Source of the DNA: Halictus rubicundus
Lineage: Eukaryota > Arthropoda > Insecta > Hymenoptera > Halictidae
Assembly (NCBI RefSeq): GCF_050948215.1
Contig: NW_027488625.1
Location: forward strand, 434,001-498,000
Direction of reading: 5' to 3'
Length of the DNA: 64,000 bases
How positions within the stretch are numbered: the stretch's first letter is position 1; each line of letters starts with the position of its first letter. Positions 33,450 through 45,654 of this stretch are shown here, one piece after another. The position numbers and the translations under genes were made by a program. Below the pieces are notes generated by a model, which did not search any database, was not told where the DNA came from, and saw only the letters and a program-made list of their open reading frames with translations.

Positions 33450-36400
33450 CAAATTTAGAAAACTAATAAGACATTCAAAATATTGGTATGTTCGCGTTAA
33501 TTCGCACACTACTGTATTTTAGTCATCTACAAGTCTAGTTACAAGTCAGCGAAAAAATTGGACAACAAATGACCAGAGTGTTGTAAAATCACGATTTTAT
33601 ATACTTGAATAAAACTAAAATGTCCGTTTATTGACAAGTCGCATCGATAGAATGCAGATAGAATTTTTCTTGTGCAGAGTTCTCGCCGGTCCGCAAACTT
33701 ACAAATCAATTAATCCGATATCGGTGGAATCGACTAATTGTCTCATCAGCCTCTGTTGCTTGTATAAAGTGCATAACGAGCGATCATTCAATTTCGCAGT
33801 GGACGAGACTCGCCCCTCATGGTTTCGCAGTTTCATAATTATTGTTTCCCGGGCGGGCTTTGTGAATTTCGCGCGCCGCTGGGTGAACCCATGTCTGTTA
33901 ACTTTGAATGAACATCATTTTATCTCTGTTCATCTTCCCTTTTCTCTTTCTAGTATTTTGTAATACAAAGTGATTTCTCTATATATGTCGCCAAGGCCTG
34001 CATGATAAACGTCGCGGAACTATCCCCACTACGGGGTATACCCCGTGAGGGACCGCGGAGCTCGAGAGGCCTCGGACGCCGAGGAGTGTAACCATGTCTC
34101 CTGGACGATACTTGACGCTGGCAAGACCTGTGACGTTAATCGAGAATTCACTGTATTACGATTTTATCTCTGTCGTTAACTTGGACTAACACGTCGGTCA
34201 CATGCTAGTGACGTAATATTTCTTTATCGAACTTCAAAATCAATTTTTATTACCACCTATAATTTTCTTTCGATGTAAGACGATTGGTCGGGACTTTCGA
34301 AATTTTTAGGTGCATCTCCTGAAACGTTTGCTTTTACTGTGGTTATTGTTGCATTTTATTTTGACGGCGAAAATGTGACCGGGTCTGAATGGCTATCGAG
34401 TGGCTTTCAAGAGAATGCAGTGACGCACGAACGAACACGAAATTTTCATTCCACGCTGGAACATTTCTACAGAGAGAAAATCGTGTTATTCCCGTCAACA
34501 CCGCGTAGCTGCTGAGTGAGAGAAATCAATTCCGTGTTTTGACAGCAGGTTCTTCAGCAACTCAATTGCTTTATTTTATATCGTTATTTAAGTACCAGAC
34601 GCATGAATACCCATTCGAGTGTTTTGTTTCGATAAATGTATCGTAAACATATTGAAATATATTTATTGAACGATCTTCCGTGAATGCGTTTGCGCAGTCT
34701 GTCGACGCTCGTGAATTATACAATTTTTAATCTTTAGGCCTCTAGTTCCAGTGTCTATTCACGCGCTTTTTAGACAAATGAAGATTTGAGAACATTGTTT
34801 AGACTCGTTTCAACGGGTCCCGCCGTTTTAGTGTTATTTTACGTAATTTTTAAACAGATCGATATTTGGGAACGTTTAAGGGATTAAATTGACCATTAAA
34901 AAATATTCTTCTTGACAATTTTCGTGTAGAACGAATTGCTTCCGCTAACTCTTGAAATGAAGTAGCACACGGGAGCCCAGGTTCCAATTTCAAGAATGCA
35001 AAAATTTTGCAGGAAGTTAAAATTGCCTGTCGATCCATCTCGATCACGATTTCTGGGTCACAGGTGATGCATTCCGAATTTCGCATTTACCGTGGCATGT
35101 TTCCCGCTGATCGATTAAAATTATTCGATGTGCCCATTCCCCGTTTCTTCGAAATAGTCAGGATTCCTTACGCCAACCCACCCCCGTTGGTGATCACGCG
35201 AGCAGCGTGTATGTACGTTGCTTCTTTCTTCTCGTCGTTCATACACCCGAGGGCTGTCTTCTATTCATTTCCGCCACCATTTTGTTCGTTCGATCGTTGT
35301 TAATTTTGTCCGGCTTGTTTCCGGACGACTACACGGTGAATCAAAAAGAGAATTTAATTCGCGTCGGAACATACAGGGGTGCGGACCCCTTTGTTTGTCC
35401 TCTACCTATTGATCGTATCAATTCAGCCTCCGAGGACACGTGTCGCCCTTCGATTTTTGACCAGCGCCCGCTGGCATGTTTTTGCCTATCATTTGTCGGC
35501 GTACTTCGTGTCTCATCTTTTTAATCCGGCCCTTGATTCAGAGTAGACGTTTATTAACTGGACAAAATCGATTCCTGACCGTTTTGTTGCAAAAAATTAT
35601 TTCGATAATATCTTATTAAATATATTAGATTTAGAACATATGAAAGTCTGGTTTAGGTAATCTGCATATTTTCTGTTCTTTTTTGAGGATTTTGATTTCT
35701 TACAATAGAATGTTCTACCTAAAAATCTGAATTAATTACAGTATGTGTATCTAGGTTTTCTAGATACAAATACTAATACTAATAAAAGAAATTAGAAATG
35801 AAGAAATTAAGAAATACTACTCTTTTCCGTTTTATGGCATAACTACCCTCCCGGTTAAGATATAGGATTAAAATTTTGCACATGGTTTTTCTTGACGCCC
35901 TATCCAGCGGCCCATTACCTTTTGAATCAGACCTGGGAAAAATTTCAAGAAAAAATATTTAAAATGCTATTTTAAATAGTATAATTTAATGTGGTTCAAA
36001 TAAAATACTACTTTTAATAGAACGAAAAATTTCGGCAAATAAAATATTTTTATTTTGATAACCAGATACACAGAATACTTTACTGTTTTACTTCAAATAT
36101 GTATTCCAAATATTTCCTTACAATGAACATAAGTTGAGCAAATAGATAATATTATAAATTATAATTTTTAACATAAGATACTATAATAGTTAACAAAGTA
36201 TTTGTTGTAGGTGAATTACGAATATTTTCATGTAACATGTTAATAAACAGACGACAATGTCGCAGTAATCAACTATTTGAAATACTATTTTATACACTCC
36301 TTAAAATAAGTCTCACTTTTTCAATATGTTCCAAATAAAATACTATTTTTAAATAGTACTTCAAAAACTTCTTCTTATAAATAAAATAATTTATATGCAT

Positions 36401-36600
36401 GATTATACGCGTGAAAAAGGTCGGCGAATGGAAAGGAGAGAGAAGCAGAGAGCTGAAGTCCCTTCTTCTCTTTGAATTACTATCCTTCTCTGCGTTCGGG
36501 ATATTACAAAGAATGTAGCAGCTCTGCTAGAACTGTCGGGTTGCAGACCAGGCGACAGGCCTTATCGATCTCCGGCAACGTTCAGCCCGCGATTCCACTC
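33450..36600. other. no gene recognised; AT-rich palindromic patch at 35.9-36.4 kb
   Basis: 35955-36365 repeats words such as AAATAAAATACTA and TATTTTAAATAGTA on both strands, which could be a decayed hairpin element. Elsewhere I see only chance open frames. Confidence 0.4.
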
Positions 36601-36609
36601 AGCGGGCTC

Positions 36610-37490
36610 GGTGTGTAAAGTGCTCTGCGCAACAAGTATCTAACGATACATGACACGCGACTCGGATTTCAAGCATTCCAACAAGCTGCAGCACAATCAA
36701 AGGAAAGCCGACACGACGCGGCGCACAGTGGTGCCAAATGGCCAAAAAGCGGCAAAAAATCTGTAAAAACGAAACTATCCAACGAATTTGTTTGAAAATT
36801 TGTGGAGAGATTGCCACAGGTACGACGCTTATTTGGCAAAAAATTTTTGTAAAAAGTTGTCAACATTAAGTAATATGTGCTAATCGAAAATCTCTGTTCT
36901 CTGCCCATTTTTTATTTATGGTAGCATACAACAAATCCTTTAATAGATTTTGGTCTGGAACTAATCGTTTTGGCAAGGTGTAATATTGATCTAGCTTTGT
37001 GTAAAATTTTAAGAGATACTTCGAGATGCTTTCGACGCAATTTAAGTTTAAATATCAACTTTCGGAATTTCCGAGAATGAATCACGCGGATGTCACGACT
37101 ATTTTGATGTCACGAAGTATCTCTTAAAATTTTGCACAAAGCTAGATCAATATTATAACTTGCCAAAACAATTAGTTCCAGATCGAAGGTATTCAAAGGA
37201 TTTTTTGTATTCCTCCATAAATAAAAAATGAGCGTAACGCAAAGAGGCTTCAGGTTAGTCCACATAAAGAAATTATTTAAAAATTTTATTTTGTTTAAAC
37301 AATTAATTCTAACTAACTATTTCACTTTTTCCTTCATTATAAATGATATATCCCTAAAAAATTTCACCTCAAACATCAAACGAAGCAGGGTGTCGATTCT
37401 GTTAGATCAGTTTCTTATTAGGCCCTGCTTGGGGAATATATTCCATGGAGCAACGGTGCTTTATGTAAAACAATTAACAAGAGAAACGTT
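36610..37490. repeat. long-hairpin element F copy 1 (36722 to about 37260) flanked by repeats C and D
   Basis: It starts CGCACAGTGGTGCC, as does copy 2 at 43814, and the two are near identical for several hundred bases (for example CAAATGGCCAAAAA, TTGCCACAGGTAC, GTAATATGTGCTAATCG). Inside, CTAGCTTTGTG...TTTTAAGAGATACTTCG is repeated inverted near 37108-37150. Its distal end was not found. Repeat C lies before it and repeat D after it. Confidence 0.65.
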
Positions 37491-37499
37491 TTAGGTGAA

Positions 37500-39700
37500 T
37501 AATTAGTAGACCGTGGGTTTTATAAATTCATAATAAACACGAATAGGTGAAGTTGGAAGCAAAATTACAATTTCTAATAATAATGTTGCCTTATAAAAAT
37601 GACAGGATTGAAATTATTTACACAACTCGAACTAGACCCTTTGTTGCGGATATTTAGGGGTGCCCGTCGAAAATACTTTTTCGAGTGGCTTTGCCCTTCA
37701 TGATTTACCGTCGAGGGTTGAAATGGTCGAGTGTCATTATTCATCCCTGTAGGGTTCCCGTTCCTCTTCATGCTGGGTACATTCAACTGAAAAAGTGGCT
37801 GGCCTACCACAAAAACATAAAAATCTTCGTTGATAAAGTCCTCAATAATATCAGATTATTTTTATCCGGAATGTCATCCCATTTACTAATATAACATTGA
37901 AATAAAAATATACTTTCATGTTTAGAAAATGAGTGCATATGTCTTCTGTACAGTTAGTGTTATTAAAATAATTTCATCCACCGGTTAGACTACCTCAGTC
38001 TGATTAAAACAAACTATACGTAACTTTTAACACAGTACGACGATTTCCACGAGTGTTCCAGACGTTCACACTGAATTTCTGGCACGTTCAATGTCTGCCA
38101 TATTGTTTCGCTGAACAATAGCTTGGAATCGCTAGCTCGGCGCGAAAACGATGGTTAAGTTCTCGCTAGTACGTGTGCGGAAATCCCGAAATGTTTCGAA
38201 GACCATTTGAACAGAATGTAACATTTAGCATCCTGCTGCTCCGAAATAATTATTAACTCCACTCCGTCAATCAGTACTCCACTTTCTACGAAACTGTTTA
38301 CATGGAACTCTCTATGTCACTTAACGCGGAATAAATGTTTGCCAGCGTACACGACACGTTCGTTGATGCTTGAAACGCTAAATTTAAAGTTTTGAGATTG
38401 TAACTGCCATCCGCGAGTAATGAAAGGTTACATCACTGCAAAAAAGAAATTTTTTTTAAATCAAATACTCTATTTATCTTGTTCCCATGTTCGTTATTGA
38501 AAATTTCTGTAGGCAACGGGAGACTGAATTTGTGAAAAATAATAACACTCTCTTGGAGGCTCTGGGCACAACAATTTTCGTCGAGTTTATGTTAGGCAGT
38601 TAAGCAAGTAGAAACTTAATTACAAATTAAAATTTCGAAGTGTCGAAGCTTCGGAAAAGTAACAGCCCTATTCGATACGAGGAATAGTAAATAATTCATA
38701 ATTGACATCGATCGAGTATTCGTTTACTTTTTCTGTAAAAATCAACTGACTTTAAGGAAATTGATTTTGAAAGTGCCCGAATATGACTGTAAGTCGTTGT
38801 AGTTATTTAAAATCGGAAAAATTGTATATTTTTCGGTTCAGTTGTAGTTAATCAATCAACGAAAAATAAGCAGAAATGGATGATAAAACTGGATACAGTG
38901 CGTTCGGAAACGTTGCAGCTTCATGTAATAGCCTCTGCAACGTTCGTTTCACAGAGAGATCTGTTAGCCCAGGCAATATTATCCGACCGTAAACATCCAA
39001 ATATAAATACCAGCTTTGCATGTTCGTGGTTTTGCTAACCATCAAAGGGCTTTTGCACCGTTATCCGGACAATGAAATTTCTCTCTGGCTACGTAGAACT
39101 GTACCCACGGTCATTGCTTTTATGCTTCCCCGGTTGATGCATTGTTCGCAAACTATTCCATCAATCCTTAACTCGATGGATATTATTGCAGAAGTGCGGT
39201 ACGATTGCAGTAGAACCTTTGCCTTTCAAAGGCACAGAAACAATTTTATCAGTTGTTATTTCAAACAAAACGCATTTCAGCCTGTAATGAAAATGTAAAA
39301 AAACATAATAGAATGGAAGAATAAACTTCGTTTCGGAGGAAGGGTGCACGTGTCTGTCCCGCATCAGCGAGCACATTATTATCACGTTTGTCAATACTGC
39401 GGAAGAGAAGCGCCGCGGCCGGATTACGAGCACTTTGCGTACACCGTGCACACGAGTAATTTTATGGAAATCTCATTGTTTCATTTGTTTCGTACCGGGG
39501 ACATTTGCAAAGAGAACAAAAGCGCGCGCACAGCTGCGAGCACGTATATTTTAATTCTTGAAGTGATAACGGTCGGTTAATTAAAAACCTGGCACGCCTC
39601 GGGCTCCGCTTAATTGATCATTCGCCGTATGATTCCCCTTCCGCAAACAATCGAGAAATCGATTCGACTATTCATCGAAGCGGTGGAACGGGACGATGTG
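37500..39700. other. no gene recognised; isolated hAT-type end at 38655-38670
   Basis: GAAGCTTCGGAAAAGTAACAGCCCTA-type sequence at 38645-38670 is the inverse of the end at 13665, without a partner nearby. No coding region supported. Confidence 0.4.
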
Positions 39701-39715
39701 CGTCATCCGATCTAG

Positions 39716-39845
39716 GAGCTAAGGGTAGTCTCGTGACTTTTGCGGAGTCAGAAAACTCGGAGCCAGGAAAAACGATTTTTCGCCTATTCTTGTCGGTAAC
39801 GTGGTCGCTCTATCTTATCGCGAATCTACGGAGTCTTAACCTCAG
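39716..39845. repeat. short copy of the 28.2-kb element
   Basis: AAGGGTAGTCTCGTGACTTTT and TTTTTCGCCTATTCTTGTCG match the two extremities of 28208-28728, with the middle missing. Confidence 0.6.
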
Positions 39846-39958
39846 ATCCACCTCCATAATCCGCAAATTGTCCTAAGAAGTGCACCGTTTTGCTAGCTTT
39901 TGCTACGGTCAACTAATCCTTTTCGGAGAAAGGAAGATTTTCATTCTATTCACTTTAA

Positions 39959-40885
39959 CCCTTTGCGGACGGGGGCGCTCGACGGGCGAGCGTCGCTGTG
40001 GACGATAGGTATTGGAGCGCGCAGTAAATAAAGTGTTCAGGTCGCACGTTTGTGTTATAAAATCTAAAGCTTTATTCAAATAACATTTTTATAAAATCAC
40101 AAAGAAACAAATTTAGTCGTCTTTACATAGGCGATGTTTTATATTCGTGCTTTGTGTGATATAGTTCGAAACAATCACCTATGTGCAAGGCCGGCTTAGC
40201 CGAACAAGTAGCACAATAGTACCTCGACTCTCTCCTTCCGTGTTTTATTTTTCGATTAGAGCAGACGACGCAATCGTTACTTCTTCCTGTCTCATCTCGC
40301 CTAATAATATGTAGAAGGCCGTTGAGCCTTTCTGCTGTTCCAGAAGTCGCAGGAGCCTTGCGACTAGCGTCTCGAAAATCGCCAATCAATTGACCTACCA
40401 AGTGACGTACAAATTGTAAATGGGATAACTTTTTTTATGTTGTATGTCTTGTGATGTTCTTCATGTAATAGATAGGAATTTATCACTGAAACTTTCAATC
40501 CCCAAAAAAATCATTTTCGCCACCATTTTTGAGACTTTCTCATGAAACAATACGTGCCTGTGTACTGATCTGCTTTATCTACCCCACCCATATATTTATT
40601 ATAATTTATAACCACGTCTGGCTTCAGATGTTATAAGATGTAAAATATGTGAAAAAATATGTGAAAATGTATAAAATGTATGAAAACTTTGCTGGTTTCT
40701 CTGGTAGTGACACTGAAAGACTGACGCGGCAGACTGAATTCGTTCTGAACCTACCATGGTCTCGCATCGTAAGTTTACACTACACGGAAGATAAGATCTT
40801 ATCAATACAAAGACTATATGCCGACACTCGTCCGCAACGGTAAAAAGACTTGGGCGGCTATTTGCCGACACTCGTTCGCAAAGGG
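39959..40885 (-). mobile_element. internally deleted piggyBac-like element
   Basis: TTAA borders (39955-39958 and 40886-40889) enclose 927 bp with ends CCCTTTGCGGACGGG and CTCGTTCGCAAAGGG. A second GCCGACACTCGTCCGCAACGG lies about 50 bp inside the right end, a subterminal repeat of it. A transposase C-terminal fragment remains on the minus strand. Confidence 0.8.
40123..40425 (-). pseudogene. piggyBac-type transposase C-terminal fragment
   Basis: The frame reads LQFVRHLVGQLIGDFR, then a cysteine-rich tail with NDCVVCS, SRYYCATC, KPALHIGDCF and YHTKHEY. That is the Cys/His zinc-binding domain at the end of many piggyBac transposases. The stop is at 40123. The catalytic DDD domain is absent, so this fragment cannot transpose by itself. 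It may lie in the region that binds the element's ends. Confidence 0.8.
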
Positions 40886-41278
40886 TTAATCTTCGACCGT
40901 GGCAAGGTCTGCCTGTCGGGGGAACGTAATCCCGGTGAACACATTAAATACAACGAAGCGTTTAATTCATACGACCGTGAGCCAGGTGCGGCAGAAAATC
41001 CGGCTAACATTTTTTGCTGGCAGAACTGCAATATTTGTAAGAGCAAGAGTGCTGCTCTTCGTTTGTTCAGTGGTGCTGTTCAGTTCACTTGAATCTCAAA
41101 TTATTAATTCGAGCAGAACAAATTTTAAAACAGACGCTAAGAGCGCACAAGGTCTCACACTGACATAGAATATTTTTCACCAATGGACGCCATGATAACC
41201 AGTGCGTAGCAATGTACACACAGTTCGAACGTGAATATCGTAAAAATAAACACTGGAGAAGAGCCAGGTACCTTTTAA

Positions 41279-41300
41279 CCCTTTGCACACGAAGCCATTT
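41279..41300 (+). repeat. isolated piggyBac-type end
   Basis: TTAA at 41275-41278 is followed by CCCTTTGCACACG, close to the ends at 12003 and 39959. No partner end was found nearby. A similar TTAA-CCCCTTCGACACG occurs at 50147-50163. Confidence 0.45.
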
Positions 41301-41429
41301 TAACTGCAAAACGAAAAATTTCTTCTAGAATATTTCCCTTCTATATATATTTTTTCATGCTATACATACGAAAATGGTAGAATTTACTGGTGCAATACTG
41401 AAATGTTTAGTAAGGCTATAGCCGGTTTT

Positions 41430-41712
41430 GGGGGTCAAATGTGCCCTGGAAGGGATTTTATTCCAATTTGCGCCATTCGATAGCCTACCAAAAAAGATAC
41501 CTTTCAGCCAAGTTTTAGCCCTATAGCACATCTGTAAGGGTAGTTACAGAGGAAAAACGAAAATCCAGTTTTTGGCCCATTTTCCCCATTTAAAATTCTG
41601 AAAAAAATCTGACACGTTTCGGACACCAAACCACATACTTTGAGTCGTTTTCAGATTTTTCGGTTGCAAACTCTGGCTGTAAAAATCGAAAAAATGCAGA
41701 TTTCATATGGAA
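41430..41712. repeat. dispersed repeat B, copy 2
   Basis: Same orientation and order of shared words as 12420-12745. 41713-42420 holds no recognised gene. Confidence 0.6.
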
Positions 41713-42454
41713 ATCGAAGAGACACTAGAACAGAATTAATTTAGCAATGAGATATTGCCCTAAGTATTATGCTCAATTTTTTTCAAATTCCTGCGATTGG
41801 TGCGTCATAGTAGGAAAAAATAAAAACCACTTTTTTCGGCGTTTTTTCCGTGAAAAACTAAGTTATGATTATCGTAAAAATATATTATGTAATATTAAAC
41901 ATCTCTAAGTTCAGGGAAACATCGTCCAGACTTTAAAAATTGCGTAATACAAAAAACAACAATTATACTACGCAGGATATATCCCAATATTTCGAAGGTA
42001 TTTTCAACGGCGCCGGTTGGTGCAGTAGCTATGGACCAGGTTCGGATCTCGCCCGGGTCCAATTTTTTTTTTCTTTAATTAGATGTTTTTTCGATTTCTA
42101 ACCGTATGATTGTTGTTACGCTGTTGTAAAAACATTTTTTAACTATGTTTAAACTATTTTTTAATAATTTTCCGGAAAAATATTTTTGGAGTACTTTCGG
42201 CCTTTAGTCATCTACGGGCTGTATTACTTATCTCCTTAACATTTTTTTTACATGGATTAAGTGCATCGACTTGTCTATTAAATCTTTTATCTTTAGTCGG
42301 CACATTACTTATTGTTAATAATAAATCTAGTGTTATATTGGGGTCGGGAGGTATTATTGTATATGTTTCTGTCAAGTAAAAATATTATTAGGGATATTAT
42401 GAAAACGAGGTTTATGCTTCAAAATTTGCCCACGTCCCCCCCTTTTTTCCGTGG

Positions 42455-42660
42455 GGAAAATGACGTTACGCATACCCCGACCCCCTGGGGGGAGTCGGGG
42501 TTATGTGGGACTACCCCTTGGGGAAAGATCCCCAAGGGGCTACCCACTACAGAACCCACGCCCACCTAAGCTAAATGGAAGGTGCCTGGATCACGCGTGT
42601 ACTCAACAGGACACCTCCCAGCTATCATCATACCCCGGGGGAGGTTTTAACCTCCCCCAC
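42455..42660. repeat. three consecutive GC-rich hairpins
   Basis: CCCCGAC...GTCGGGG (about 42476-42501), CCCCTTGGGG...CCCCAAGGGG (about 42514-42539) and GGGGGAGGTT-TT-AACCTCCCCC (about 42637-42658). On the minus strand they follow the LINE remnant, so they could be its 3' region. The 32-nt sequence shared with the U6 tail lies between them at 42582-42613. Confidence 0.65.
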
Positions 42661-42663
42661 TGC

Positions 42664-43080
42664 CTACGCTATAAGACCCCGGGCGGAGGGGCCCACCCGG
42701 TGTCCCCATCCCTGGAGCCTTCGGATTGAGCTTCCCGAGGCGGCTGCCGTCCTCTCCAGTCGGGGGGCGAGGAGCCCGAAGTGTCCTTCGAATCGCCAGC
42801 GGCCGTCTATGACCAGGCCCAGGTACCTCATCCTGGGCCCGATCTCGACGGAGGTTTTAGCGACGCGAATCCGGAGGTCTTGACCACGGGGTAGCCGCCA
42901 CGGCCGAGGCGATCCATACCACCAGATCGCCTCGGTCTTTGCGGCGGCCACGGTCAGCCCCATCCTCCGAATTCGCCCGACCATGCAGTCCAGGACGGCC
43001 TCACCGTGGTGCCTGGTCCTCCTCCAGTCCTCCCCCACGGCATAAATCAGGGTGTCATCTGCATAGCAGATTTCGGGCAT
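42664..43080 (-). pseudogene. R1-clade-like LINE reverse transcriptase fragment
   Basis: The frame opens with ICYADDTLIYAVG, the YADD active site of non-LTR reverse transcriptases. It continues with RIRRMGLTVAAAKTEAIWW and RMRYLGLVIDGRW, which follow in the R1/LOA type. After LERTAAA the conserved sequence is lost, so both the 5' part and the thumb/3' part are missing. The GC-rich composition contrasts with the AT-rich surroundings. It cannot be active. Confidence 0.8.
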
Positions 43081-43307
43081 TCGGCATCATGTGACCGAAT
43101 AATGAAAAATGTTGCTCGACAACGCAAAACTAGGACCTGCCTGGTGGCAAACGCTCTAGATTTATCCTTCATCTACCGCTTTTGACCACTGACATGCCCC
43201 ATCTTTACATTATCGAGCCATAAATTGACGCCTCCCGAACCCTTGCAATCTTGTACGATCTAGCGTTGTGTGCGGCACACCATGGCACACGCACACGGCA
43301 CGCACAC

Positions 43308-43765
43308 TGTGGCGGATCAAGGCCACCTGGGAAAGCTGGACCTTAACGGTTGCCTATAATAAGTAACAGTTTGCGGCGTATGATAACGATTTGAGGGCAG
43401 CTGCCGAATACACCTGCGAGAAGCTGTGTTTCGGGTACGATAAGCGCGAGCGACCGTCCATCCGTCGTGTATTTTGTACAATCGTGCGGGCTTCTCGGAC
43501 CACCGCTGCCGGGTTTTGCCGGCAGCTTTTTGTAACACCCGAACGACAATAAATGTAAAGTAGAAGCCCACTTTCGTGTGTCGTAATTCTGAGCAACTTT
43601 CCCGCCGCGGGGAATGCCCCGTCCTTCTTTCCCGTAGAACCCTGACCCGTGTAGGGGCTTTCCAGGATATCGCGCGGTACTCGTCGAATCGAGATCGCGG
43701 CGGCCGATTCGCGTCTTAGCGTAATTTTTCGTGTGGCACCGTCCTCGTGCCTGGCGCCCGTTCTG
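43308..43765 (+). repeat. possible LTR with primer-like site
   Basis: TGTGGCGGATCAAGG begins the stretch, AATAAA is at 43548-43553, and TGGCGCCCGTTC at 43752 looks like a retroviral-type primer site. There is no second copy and no CA terminus before the site, so the call is weak. Confidence 0.3.
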
Positions 43766-43813
43766 AGTACCGAACTTGAGAGAACCGTCGCGAAAATCGA
43801 GTCGACGAGACGC

Positions 43814-45067
43814 CGCACAGTGGTGCCAAATGGCCAAAAAACGGCAAAAAATCTATAAAAACGAAACTATCCAACGAATTTGTTTGAATGTGTTGAGAGA
43901 TTGCCACAGGTACAACGCTTATTTGGCAAAAAAATTTTTGTAAAAAGTTGTCAACATTAAGTAATATGTGCTAATCGAAAATCTCTGTTTTCTGCCCATT
44001 TTTTATTTATGGAAGCATACAACAAATCCTGTAATAGATTTTGGTCTGGAACTAATCGTTTTGGCAAGGTGTAATATTGATCTAACTTTGTGCAAAAAAT
44101 CATGAGACCCTTCGAGACCCTTTCGCCACAATTTAAGTTTAAATATCAACTTTCAGAATTTCCAAGAGTGAATTTTCCGGACGTTACGATTATTTGATGT
44201 TCCAGGTGAAATTTTTTAGGAATATTTCTAAATAATAAAGAAAAATGAGAAGTGCATAAGATTTATTAATTTTTTATGTATAAGAAAATATTTAATAACA
44301 ATTTTTTTTATCTGACATAAATTATTGTTACAGCGTTCATTGGAGCACTACCACAAAATACCTGTTGCATTATTGCGACAGTAGTCCAGTGAACGAAAAC
44401 TTTGTTTATTTAACATACAAAATTGTTATTAAATATTTTTTTATATGTATGAATGTCATTTTTTTTTATTATCTGATATGTATCCCTTAAAAATTTCACC
44501 TGAAACATCAAATAATCGTGACTTCCGCGCGATTCATTCTTGGAAATTCCGAAAGTTGATATTTGAACTTAAATTGCGACGAAAGCATCTCGAAGTATCT
44601 CGTGATTTTTTGCACAAAGCTAGATCAATATTATAACTTGCCAAAACGATTAGTTCCAGATCGAAGCTTTTCAAAGGATTTTTTGTATTCCGCCATAAAT
44701 AAAAAATGAGCGTAACGCAAAGGGGCTTCAGGTTAGTCCATATTACTTAATGTTAAACAACTTTTTTTGGAAAACTTTTTTTTCCAGTCAATAGTTAAAA
44801 CCATTTGCAATGACCCATATGATTTGTAGACCCCTTAGTATTCAATTATAGGCGGAGTAATTACATAACTTTCGCACTGAAAACTGATGGATTCCCAGGA
44901 GCGAGGAAATGGTTATTTACCATGCGTATATCTCCGTAAAAATTTTTTTCAAAAATCTGACTTTGGCACATCATGCACGCACTATTAGGATATACAGAAA
45001 TAATTTTTTTTTATAAAAATCGAAAATTTATAAAATGGACTTTTTGCCGCCTTGGCACCACTGTGCG
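43814..45067. mobile_element. long-hairpin element F, copy 2, complete
   Basis: The ends CGCACAGTGGTGCCAA and TTGGCACCACTGTGCG are perfect 16-bp inverted repeats. Inside, 43980-44225 and 44488-44725 are long diverged inverted arms (for example TTTTGGTCTGGAACTAATCG against CGATTAGTTCCAGATCGAAG). The loop has its own small palindrome CGTTCATTGGAGCAC...GTCCAGTGAACG. No coding sequence. The superfamily is not recognised. Confidence 0.8.
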
Positions 45068-45260
45068 CTGTTTGTCCCGGGTGGACCACGTTTCGCGCGG
45101 CCGAACGTGGCCCGGCCTCACGGTCTGTAAAAACCCGCCGTTGCCCGGGTTTTTCTCCCGTCGGACGGGCCGAAAATCAGGGCAACGTGACACCGTACAA
45201 ATTCGTTATTTAATACTAAGATAAAGCTACGAATGGCGTGTTTCAGCAAGAGACTCGAAG

Positions 45261-45362
45261 ATGACCGCTTCTTTTGTTGACGTGCCCATCCTGCTGTGCT
45301 CCCTCCTGGGTCTGCTCGTAAATGGGTTCAACCTGCTCGTGATCCTGTGCATACACAAAGAG
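45261..45362 (+). CDS. candidate host exon: N-terminus plus first transmembrane helix (GPCR-like)
   Basis: The exon spans 45247-45362, between an acceptor GTTTCAG (with a TACTAAG branch-point-like word about 30 nt before it) and a donor GAG|GTAAAT. From the ATG it encodes 34 residues in phase 0, MTASFVDVPILLCSLLG followed by a hydrophobic stretch ending LLVILCIHKE. The pattern N-x-x-N-LLVI in a hydrophobic helix resembles transmembrane helix 1 of rhodopsin-type receptors. No following exon was found in the window, perhaps because of a long intron. It could be a chance hydrophobic frame. Confidence 0.35.
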
Positions 45363-45654
45363 GTAAATATTTAAAAAATAGAAAACTCCCTACAGATAAT
45401 ATATACCTATTACTATAAGGACTGCCTATTACAGTGAAATCTCGTTGTTTGTCAGTCCGCCGTTTTTACTGACAAGATACGAAATCGGAGGTTCTCGCCG
45501 AGCGTCCCATTTGAACTACACAGGGAACGCTGGAAACCGTCGTACCGTCTTCAAGTCATAAGAAACCTATAACTTGAAAACGCTACTGACGTGAAAACGG
45601 CGAAAACAGCAAAGGTCAAGAGCCGTCGTCGTCGAGAAGTGTGCCACACATTGT

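Noticed and set aside
33631..33963. 110-codon plus-strand frame
   Set aside because: No recognisable domain, splice context or conservation signal.
34020..34190. GC-rich patch with an ATG frame ending within 35 codons
   Set aside because: Could be a 5' exon, but no donor site or motif supports it.
42005..42062. GGTTCGGATCTCGCCCGGGTCC then poly-T, tRNA-like B-box
   Set aside because: No matching acceptor or A-box arms and only one box; too weak to annotate.
43343..43837. Two overlapping minus-strand frames of 154 and 164 codons
   Set aside because: They overlap in different frames, lie in LTR-like GC-rich DNA and run into the end of a MITE.
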